A stretch of 8,645 nt of DNA from Candidatus Aminicenantes bacterium UBA4085. GTDB lineage: Bacteria > Acidobacteriota > Aminicenantia > Aminicenantales > UBA4085. Shown here in pieces: positions 1-8,645 of this stretch. The DNA is taken from the NCBI GenBank assembly GCA_002383325.1, contig DFYJ01000136.1:1-8645 (forward strand), in the 5' to 3' direction. The notes under the pieces were generated by a model, which saw nothing but the letters and a program-made list of their open reading frames with translations, ran no database searches and was not told the origin of the DNA. Position numbers and translations under genes: made by a program. How positions within the stretch are numbered: position 1 is the first letter of the stretch; each line of letters starts with the position of its first letter.

Positions 1-34
1 CGGCGCCGGCACCGTCACCGAGATCATCGAATAG
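1..34 (+). CDS. tuf: Elongation factor Tu, C-terminal end (partial)
   Basis: Only the last ten codons are inside the window. Read from base 2 they give GAGTVTEIIE followed by TAG at 32-34, which matches the usual C-terminus of bacterial EF-Tu (GAGVVTEIIE type). EF-Tu is the GTPase that delivers aminoacyl-tRNA to the ribosome; its catalytic domains lie outside the window. The position directly before rpmG, tRNA-Trp, secE and nusG is the classic place for a tuf copy in many bacteria and supports the call. The stop is 12 bases before the rpmG start, so the two are probably co-transcribed. Confidence 0.85.
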   Translation, partial: GAGTVTEIIE

Positions 35-46
35 GCGGGCGGGGTC

Positions 47-196
47 ATGCGAGAGATCATCACCATCGCCTGCTCGGTGTGCAAGCGGCGCAACTACTCC
101 AACACCCGCAACAAGAAGAAGCAGACGGAGCGGCTGGAGCTGAGCAAGTACTGCCCGTTCTGCCGCAAGCACACGGCGCACAAGGAAGTCAAGTAA
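47..196 (+). CDS. rpmG: 50S ribosomal protein L33 (zinc-binding form)
   Basis: This 49-residue protein is too short for a default ORF cutoff but is a clear bL33, a small protein of the large ribosomal subunit near the E site. It has two CxxC pairs, C9-S-V-C12 and C36-P-F-C39, which form the four-cysteine zinc ribbon of the 'C+' L33 type. The family motifs N-Y-S-N-T-R-N-K-K (residues 16-24) and L-x-L-x-K-Y-C-P-F-C (30-39) are intact, and the length is typical (49-55). The ATG at 47 follows tuf by 12 bases, with a G-rich but poor Shine-Dalgarno stretch (GGCGGGG). The stop TAA is 25 bases before the tRNA gene. Having the cysteine form suggests adequate zinc supply; a cysteine-free paralog may exist elsewhere but is not visible here. 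Confidence 0.95.
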   Translation: MREIITIACSVCKRRNYSNTRNKKKQTERLELSKYCPFCRKHTAHKEVK

Positions 197-221
197 GGGA
201 CCGGACCGATATCGTCGGAGC

Positions 222-298
<77 letters not shown>

Positions 299-317
299 GC
301 TCTTCGATCGAGGGCCA

Positions 318-332
318 TCCCCGCGGCGGGGA
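318..332 (+). other. GC-rich hairpin between tRNA-Trp and secE
   Basis: TCCCCG (318-323) pairs perfectly with CGGGGA (327-332) around a CGG loop, giving a 6-bp stem. No T-run follows, so it is not a convincing intrinsic terminator. It lies 20 bases after the tRNA 3' end and 25 bases before secE. It could help tRNA processing, stabilise the downstream mRNA, or be a chance result of high G+C. Confidence 0.4.
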
Positions 333-357
333 ACTCATCGCCAAGGATAGGTGCATC

Positions 358-570
358 ATGAGCACGAAGGAACGTTGGTACAAGCGCTTCTGGAAGTTCC
401 TCAAGGACTCCCGGGCCGAGCTGAAGAAGGTCACCTGGCCGTCGCGGCCGGAGGTCGTCTCGACCACCATCGTGGTCATCCTGTCGGTCATCTTCTTCGG
501 CTTCTACCTCTTCTTCCTGGACGTGGCCTTCGGCTGGGGCATCTCCAAGTTTAAGGACCTGATCGGGTAA
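358..570 (+). CDS. secE: Preprotein translocase subunit SecE
   Basis: SecE is the small essential subunit of the SecYEG channel that clamps SecY in the inner membrane. The 70-residue protein is the short, single-span form found in most bacteria (the E. coli protein has three spans). A basic amphipathic N-terminal helix (about residues 5-24) leads into the family hallmark K-K-V-T-W-P-S-R (23-30), then one hydrophobic membrane segment at about residues 36-58. The ATG at 358 is preceded by AAGGA at 343-347, with somewhat long 10-base spacing. The gene ends 9 bases before nusG, the near-universal secE-nusG pairing, and the two are surely co-transcribed. Nothing is missing or unusual in it. Confidence 0.96.
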   Translation: MSTKERWYKRFWKFLKDSRAELKKVTWPSRPEVVSTTIVVILSVIFFGFYLFFLDVAFGWGISKFKDLIG

Positions 571-579
571 GGGGAGCCG

Positions 580-1110
580 ATGGCCAAGAACTGGTTTGTG
601 ATCCATACCTACTCCGGCTTCGAGAAGTTCGTGGCCGAGAGTCTGCGCCAGCGGGCCCTGGAGATGGGCATCCAGGACCAGATCGGCAAGATCATCATCC
701 CGACCGAGGACGTCATCGAGATCAAGATGGGCAAGAAGGTGGTCTCGACCAAGCGCTCCTACCCCGGCTACATCCTGATCGAGATGGAGATGACCGACGA
801 GAACTGGCTGATCATCCGCGACACCCCCAAGGTCACCGGCTTCGTCGGCTCGGGCAAGAAGCCCTCGCCGCTGGCGCCCTCCGAGGTCAGCCAGATCGTC
901 GAGCACATGGAGACCACCTCCGAGAAGCCCAAGCCCAAGCACAGCTTCGAGAAGGGCGAGGCGGTCCGCATCATCGACGGCCCCTTCTTCAACTTCAACG
1001 GCCTCGTCGAGGACGTCAACCATGAACGCTCGACCCTCAAGGTGCTGGTGACCATCTTCGGCCGCTCCACCCCGGTCGAGCTCGAGTTTCTGCAGGTGGA
1101 GAAAATCTAG
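580..1110 (+). CDS. nusG: Transcription termination/antitermination factor NusG
   Basis: NusG binds the RNA polymerase clamp and bridges the DNA cleft, suppressing or tuning pausing; through its C-terminal domain it contacts Rho or ribosomal protein S10. The 176-residue length is typical. The NGN domain spans about residues 3-112, with the opening [12 protein letters not shown] (5-16) and the Y-P-G-Y motif at 61-64. A charged linker rich in Pro and Lys (113-122) joins it to a KOW domain (about 125-176) containing [11 protein letters not shown] (126-136). The start ATG has GGGGAG 4-9 bases upstream, between it and the secE stop. The stop TAG is embedded in the rplK Shine-Dalgarno site, so translation of nusG and rplK is probably coupled. 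Confidence 0.98.
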   Translation: MAKNWFVIHTYSGFEKFVAESLRQRALEMGIQDQIGKIIIPTEDVIEIKMGKKVVSTKRSYPGYILIEMEMTDENWLIIRDTPKVTGFVGSGKKPSPLAPSEVSQIVEHMETTSEKPKPKHSFEKGEAVRIIDGPFFNFNGLVEDVNHERSTLKVLVTIFGRSTPVELEFLQVEKI

Positions 1111-1114
1111 GAGG
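1109..1114 (+). promoter_or_regulatory. rplK Shine-Dalgarno overlapping the nusG stop
   Basis: AGGAGG at 1109-1114 is a consensus ribosome binding site four bases before the rplK ATG. Its first two bases are the last two of the nusG stop codon TAG (1108-1110). Confidence 0.85.
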
Positions 1115-1118
1115 ATCC

Positions 1119-1550
1119 ATGTCCAAGGAAGTCGTGGCCAGTGTCAAGCTGCAGATCACAGCGGGCCAGGCCAGTCCCGCGCCGCCGGTCGGCCCCGCTC
1201 TGGGCCAGCACGGCGTCAACATCATGCAGTTCGTGCGCGAGTTCAACGAGCGCACCGGCAAGATGGAGGAGGGGCTGATCATCCCCGTCATCATCACCAT
1301 CTTCAAGGACAAGAAGTTCACCTTCATCCTGAAGACCCCGCCGGCCTCGTACCTGCTGAAGAAGGCGGCCGGCATCGCCAAGGGCTCCGGCACGCCCAAC
1401 AAGGACAAGGTCGGCAAGGTCAGCCTCAAGCAGGTCGAGGACATCGCCAAGCTCAAGATGCCCGACCTGAACGCCAACGACATCGAGGCGGCCAAGAGGA
1501 TCATCGAGGGCACGGCCCGCAATATGGGACTGGAGATCATCCGTGGCTAA
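1119..1550 (+). CDS. rplK: 50S ribosomal protein L11
   Basis: uL11 binds 23S rRNA at the GTPase-associated centre and controls factor-dependent GTP hydrolysis; it is also the site of thiostrepton action and is needed for stringent activation of RelA. The 143-residue length is typical. The N-terminal domain (1-72) carries the proline-rich face [14 protein letters not shown] (17-30), including the prolines implicated in thiostrepton sensitivity. The C-terminal rRNA-binding domain (about 76-143) has [12 protein letters not shown] (72-83) and the [10 protein letters not shown] ending (131-140). The start has a consensus AGGAGG. The last eight bases overlap rplA. Confidence 0.98.
   Translation: MSKEVVASVKLQITAGQASPAPPVGPALGQHGVNIMQFVREFNERTGKMEEGLIIPVIITIFKDKKFTFILKTPPASYLLKKAAGIAKGSGTPNKDKVGKVSLKQVEDIAKLKMPDLNANDIEAAKRIIEGTARNMGLEIIRG
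1532..1535 (+). promoter_or_regulatory. rplA ribosome binding site supporting the GTG start
   Basis: GGAG lies seven bases before the GTG at 1543, inside the 3' end of rplK. The spacing supports GTG as the initiator, and the encoded MAKRGK opening is the normal L1 N-terminus. Confidence 0.7.
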
Positions 1551-2238
1551 ACGCGGCAAGCAATATCTGAAGGCTAAGGCGCTCCGGACCAAGCCGGAGT
1601 TCAACCTGGAAGAGGCGGTCCAGCTGCTCAAGCAGGGCAAGTTCGCCAAGTTCGACGAGTCGGTGGACGTCTCCATGCGGCTGGGCGTCAATCCCAAGCA
1701 GAGCGACCAGATGGTCCGCGGCACCGTCGTCCTGCCCCACGGCATCGGCAAGACCAAGAAGGTCCTGGTCCTGGCCCTGGGCGACAAGGTCCACGAGGCC
1801 GAGGCGGCCGGGGCCGACTACGCCGGCGGCGAGGAGCTGATCGAGAAGATCGCCGGCGGCTGGATCGACTACGACGTAGTCATCGCCACCCCCGACATCA
1901 TGCGCGGGGTGGGCAAGCTGGGCCGCATCCTGGGGACCAAGGGCATGATGCCCAACCCCAAGTCCGGCACGGTGACCACGGACATCAAGAAGGCGGTCGA
2001 GGAGAGCAAGGCCGGCAAGGTCGAGTTCCGGGTCGATAAGACCAGCATCATCCACACCACCGTGGGCAAGGCCTCCTTCGACGACGTCAAGCTGGTCGAC
2101 AACATCAAGGTCCTCCTGGCGGCCATCCTGCACGCCCGCCCGGCCTCGGCCAAGGGCAAGTACGTGCGCAGCCTGTCGCTCTCGACGACCATGGGTCCGG
2201 CCTACCGGATCACCGACGACGTCATCGACCAGAAGTAG
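1543..2238 (+). CDS. rplA: 50S ribosomal protein L1
   Basis: uL1 forms the mobile L1 stalk that guides deacylated tRNA out of the E site; in many bacteria it also represses its own operon by binding mRNA. The 231-residue length is typical. Domain I is built from both termini (about 1-66 and 160-231) and domain II from the middle. The family signature [19 protein letters not shown] (117-135), followed by [10 protein letters not shown], is intact, as is the C-terminal T-M-G-P-A-Y-R-I (216-223). It starts with GTG inside the end of rplK (8-base overlap, +1 frame shift between reading frames), a configuration that favours coupled synthesis of L11 and L1. Confidence 0.98.
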   Translation: MAKRGKQYLKAKALRTKPEFNLEEAVQLLKQGKFAKFDESVDVSMRLGVNPKQSDQMVRGTVVLPHGIGKTKKVLVLALGDKVHEAEAAGADYAGGEELIEKIAGGWIDYDVVIATPDIMRGVGKLGRILGTKGMMPNPKSGTVTTDIKKAVEESKAGKVEFRVDKTSIIHTTVGKASFDDVKLVDNIKVLLAAILHARPASAKGKYVRSLSLSTTMGPAYRITDDVIDQK

Positions 2239-2241
2239 GAG
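2237..2241 (+). promoter_or_regulatory. rplJ ribosome binding site supporting a TTG start
   Basis: AGGAG at 2237-2241 overlaps the rplA stop TAG and sits six bases before the TTG at 2248. No ATG or GTG occurs at a comparable distance, and the first in-frame ATG is codon 31, too far into the conserved L10 N-terminus to be the start. The site therefore decides for TTG. Confidence 0.8.
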
Positions 2242-2247
2242 ACGGCT

Positions 2248-2778
2248 TTGAAGAAAGAGACCAAGACCCTCCGCATCGACGAGCTGGGCGCCGTCTTCGC
2301 CGCCCACAAGAACATCTACCTCTTCGACTACACCAAGATGAAGGTGTCCCAGGCCACGGCCCTGCGCAAGAGACTGCGGGCCCAGGGCGCCGCCCTCAAG
2401 GTGGTCAAGAACCGGCTGGCCCTGCGGGCCCTGGCCGAGTCCGTCCCGTCCAGCCTGCGGCCGGCCTTCCGCAAGCCGACCGCGATCGCCTACACCTCGG
2501 CCGACCCGATCGCCCTGGCCAAGACGGTCAAGGAGTTCGCCGCCTCGACCAAGGCCATCGCCCTCAAGGGCGGCCTGGTCGAGGGCATCTACTTCGCCCC
2601 GGAGCGCTTCGACGAGATCGTCAAGCTGGCCCCCCGGGCCGACCTGCTGGCCAAGGTCGCCGTGATGATGGCCGCCCCGCTGCAGAAGCTTCTGCGGACC
2701 TTGCAGGCCCCCCTGTCCCAGACCGGGGCGCTGCTTGGTCAGCTGAAGGATAAAAGGTCCAAGGAAACGACCGCCTAA
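2248..2778 (+). CDS. rplJ: 50S ribosomal protein L10 (stalk base)
   Basis: uL10 anchors the L7/L12 dimers to the ribosome beside L11. The 176-residue protein is slightly longer than E. coli L10 (165). The globular rRNA-binding part (about 1-130) shows the family segments [10 protein letters not shown] (38-47) and [13 protein letters not shown] (50-62), plus [12 protein letters not shown] (76-87). The C-terminal helix (about 132-168) is the expected docking site for L7/L12 N-terminal dimers; how many dimers it holds cannot be read by eye. The start is TTG, chosen from the AGGAG site and the matching N-terminal length. Only 9 bases separate it from rplA, leaving no room for a separate L10 leader RNA. 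It ends 28 bases before rplL. Confidence 0.96.
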   Translation: MKKETKTLRIDELGAVFAAHKNIYLFDYTKMKVSQATALRKRLRAQGAALKVVKNRLALRALAESVPSSLRPAFRKPTAIAYTSADPIALAKTVKEFAASTKAIALKGGLVEGIYFAPERFDEIVKLAPRADLLAKVAVMMAAPLQKLLRTLQAPLSQTGALLGQLKDKRSKETTA

Positions 2779-2792
2779 CGCAAGGAAAAAGG

Positions 2793-2800
2793 AAAGGAGA
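2793..2800 (+). promoter_or_regulatory. Strong rplL ribosome binding site
   Basis: AAAGGAGA (2793-2800), continuing TCT, is highly complementary to the 16S rRNA 3' end and lies at good spacing from the ATG at 2807 (AGGAG ends seven bases before it). It is among the strongest sites in the window and fits the need to make several L7/L12 copies per L10. Confidence 0.8.
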
Positions 2801-2806
2801 TCTCCC

Positions 2807-3193
2807 ATGGCAAAGCTGACGAAAGAGGAATTCTTCGGCCACCTCGACACCCTGACCGTCCTGGAGCTGGCCGACTACATCAAGGAATTTGAGAGCCGCT
2901 ACGGCATCAGCGCCGCCGCGGCGATGGCCGTCCCGATGGCCGGGGCTGCTCCCGCCGCCGAGGCCAAGGCCGAAGAGGCCAAGACCGAGTTCGCCCTGGT
3001 CCTCAAGAGCGCCGGTGACAAGAAGATCAACGTCATCAAGGTCGTCCGCGAGATCACCGCCCTGGGCCTGAAAGAGGCCAAGGACCTGGTCGACGGCGCC
3101 CCCAAGACCGTCAAGGAAGGGCTGTCCAAGGACGAGGCCGAGACGATGAAGAAGAAGTTCGAGGAAGTCGGCGCCATCGTTGAGCTGCAATAA
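2807..3193 (+). CDS. rplL: 50S ribosomal protein L7/L12
   Basis: bL12 is the multi-copy stalk protein that recruits EF-Tu, EF-G, IF2 and RF3 and stimulates their GTPase activity. The 128-residue protein has three expected parts: an N-terminal dimerisation domain (1-33) that binds L10, a flexible Ala/Pro-rich hinge (about 35-58), and a C-terminal factor-binding domain (59-128). The C-terminal domain has the conserved [12 protein letters not shown] (73-84) and G-L-K-E-A-K-D-L-V (87-95) helices, followed by the A-P-K-T-V-K-E-G turn. Length and motifs are ordinary. A strong ribosome binding site after a 28-base gap from rplJ supports high output. The gene is followed by a 148-base spacer with hairpins before rpoB. 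Confidence 0.98.
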   Translation: MAKLTKEEFFGHLDTLTVLELADYIKEFESRYGISAAAAMAVPMAGAAPAAEAKAEEAKTEFALVLKSAGDKKINVIKVVREITALGLKEAKDLVDGAPKTVKEGLSKDEAETMKKKFEEVGAIVELQ

Positions 3194-3249
3194 GGACCGG
3201 TCGGGGGCATCCCCTGTCGGCCGTCTTGTCCGTGAACGGGAAGGGGCAT

Positions 3250-3268
3250 CCGGGCGGTATCCGTCCGG
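3250..3268 (+). other. 8-bp hairpin in rplL-rpoB spacer
   Basis: CCGGGCGG (3250-3257) pairs with CCGTCCGG (3261-3268) around a TAT loop; seven pairs are Watson-Crick and one is G-U. It is the strongest stem in the spacer. The sequence after it is C/G-rich, so it would act as a pause, partial terminator or processing stem, not a standard intrinsic terminator. Confidence 0.55.
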
Positions 3269-3330
3269 CCGTCCCAGGGGCGTCCAACGAATGACGCGGC
3301 GCGTCCTGCCTTGAGCGGGACCCGCTGCTG

Positions 3331-3335
3331 AGGAG
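3331..3335 (+). promoter_or_regulatory. rpoB ribosome binding site; favours TTG over ATG start
   Basis: AGGAG at 3331-3335 is six bases before the TTG at 3342 and twelve before the ATG at 3348, both in frame. An in-frame TGA at 3336-3338 rules out any earlier start. Six-base spacing equals that of the rplJ TTG start, so TTG is preferred, though ATG (two codons shorter) remains possible. Confidence 0.6.
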
Positions 3336-3341
3336 TGAGCC

Positions 3342-8645
<5,304 letters not shown>

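Larger units (their letters stand above)
3194..3341 (+). promoter_or_regulatory. rplL-rpoB spacer with hairpins, possible attenuator region
   Basis: This 148-base stretch is the longest non-coding gap among the protein genes. It contains an 8-bp hairpin at 3250-3268 and two 5-bp hairpins at 3293-3305 (GACGC/GCGTC) and 3314-3326 (AGCGG/CCGCT), each with a 3-base loop. It also has three copies of a GGGGC[AG]TCC motif (3204-3212, 3243-3251, 3277-3285). In E. coli the same gap holds a partial terminator and an RNase III site that lower rpoBC expression relative to rplJL; that comparison is by position only. I see no T-run terminator and no convincing -35/-10 pair. Confidence 0.45.

Noticed and set aside
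205..219. Palindromic CCGATATCGTCGG just before tRNA-Trp as an operator
   Set aside because: The stem is only four base pairs and sits in a short spacer; it gives no more than chance support.
318..332. Intrinsic terminator after tRNA-Trp
   Set aside because: The stem is good but no T-run follows, and the next gene is in the same direction 25 bases on.
1543..1550. rplK/rplA overlap as a programmed frameshift
   Set aside because: Both proteins have complete normal termini, rplA has its own ribosome binding site, and there is no slippery sequence; a simple overlapping start explains it.
3232..3314. Tiny open frames in the rplL-rpoB spacer (GTG at 3232, 20 codons; ATG at 3291, 7 codons)
   Set aside because: Neither has a ribosome binding site, and their sequence gives no coding signal. 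A leader-peptide role cannot be supported.
3311..3340. TTGAGC at 3311 as a -35 box for a separate rpoB promoter
   Set aside because: No plausible -10 box lies 16-18 bases downstream; the sequence there is the ribosome binding site.

Overview
The window is a contiguous, plus-strand ribosomal protein / RNA polymerase locus from a high-G+C bacterium. In order it holds: the last codons of tuf, rpmG (L33), a tRNA-Trp gene, secE, nusG, rplK (L11), rplA (L1), rplJ (L10), rplL (L7/L12), rpoB (beta) and the first 338 codons of rpoC (beta'), which runs off the right edge. Every gene is intact except the two cut by the window ends. No mobile element, CRISPR array, phage gene or minus-strand gene is supported.

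Layout. Positions 1-196 hold the tuf tail and rpmG. Positions 222-298 are tRNA-Trp(CCA) with an encoded CCA end. A 59-base spacer with one GC-rich hairpin leads into secE-nusG (358-1110). rplK, rplA and rplJ follow with almost no spacing: gaps of 8 and 9 bases flank the pair rplK/rplA, whose genes overlap by 8 bases. rplL has a very strong ribosome binding site after a 28-base gap. The one sizeable non-coding stretch (3194-3341) separates rplL from rpoB and holds a chain of hairpins. rpoB and rpoC overlap by one base (TGATG). Several starts are non-ATG: GTG for rplA, TTG for rplJ and probably TTG for rpoB.

The genes work together in gene expression. L11, L1 and the L10-L7/L12 stalk are 50S components that recruit and activate translation factors, including the EF-Tu encoded just upstream. 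SecE is the small essential subunit of the SecYEG translocon. NusG couples RNA polymerase to pausing, termination or translation. Beta and beta' form the catalytic core of the polymerase.

Organism. The beta subunit has long regions at both positions where E. coli beta carries its large lineage-specific inserts (the residue 225-343 region and the residue 938-1042 region), which argues against Firmicutes and Actinobacteria. It lacks the E. coli stretch between the GQILETH motif and the PVFDGA motif. A lineage near Acidobacteriota/Aminicenantes or another poorly sampled Gram-negative phylum is a guess; the sequence does not prove it.

The most notable signal is a roughly 61-residue insertion in the N-terminal (protrusion) part of beta. 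It contains eight cysteines arranged as two putative zinc ribbons. The first has the same C-x-C-x12-C-x2-C spacing, and the same E-C-x-C-G-basic-x-K lead, as the zinc-binding domain of beta' encoded 4.2 kb downstream in this window. A second insertion (about 43 residues) lies after the rifampicin region of beta. Neither can be assigned a function from sequence alone.
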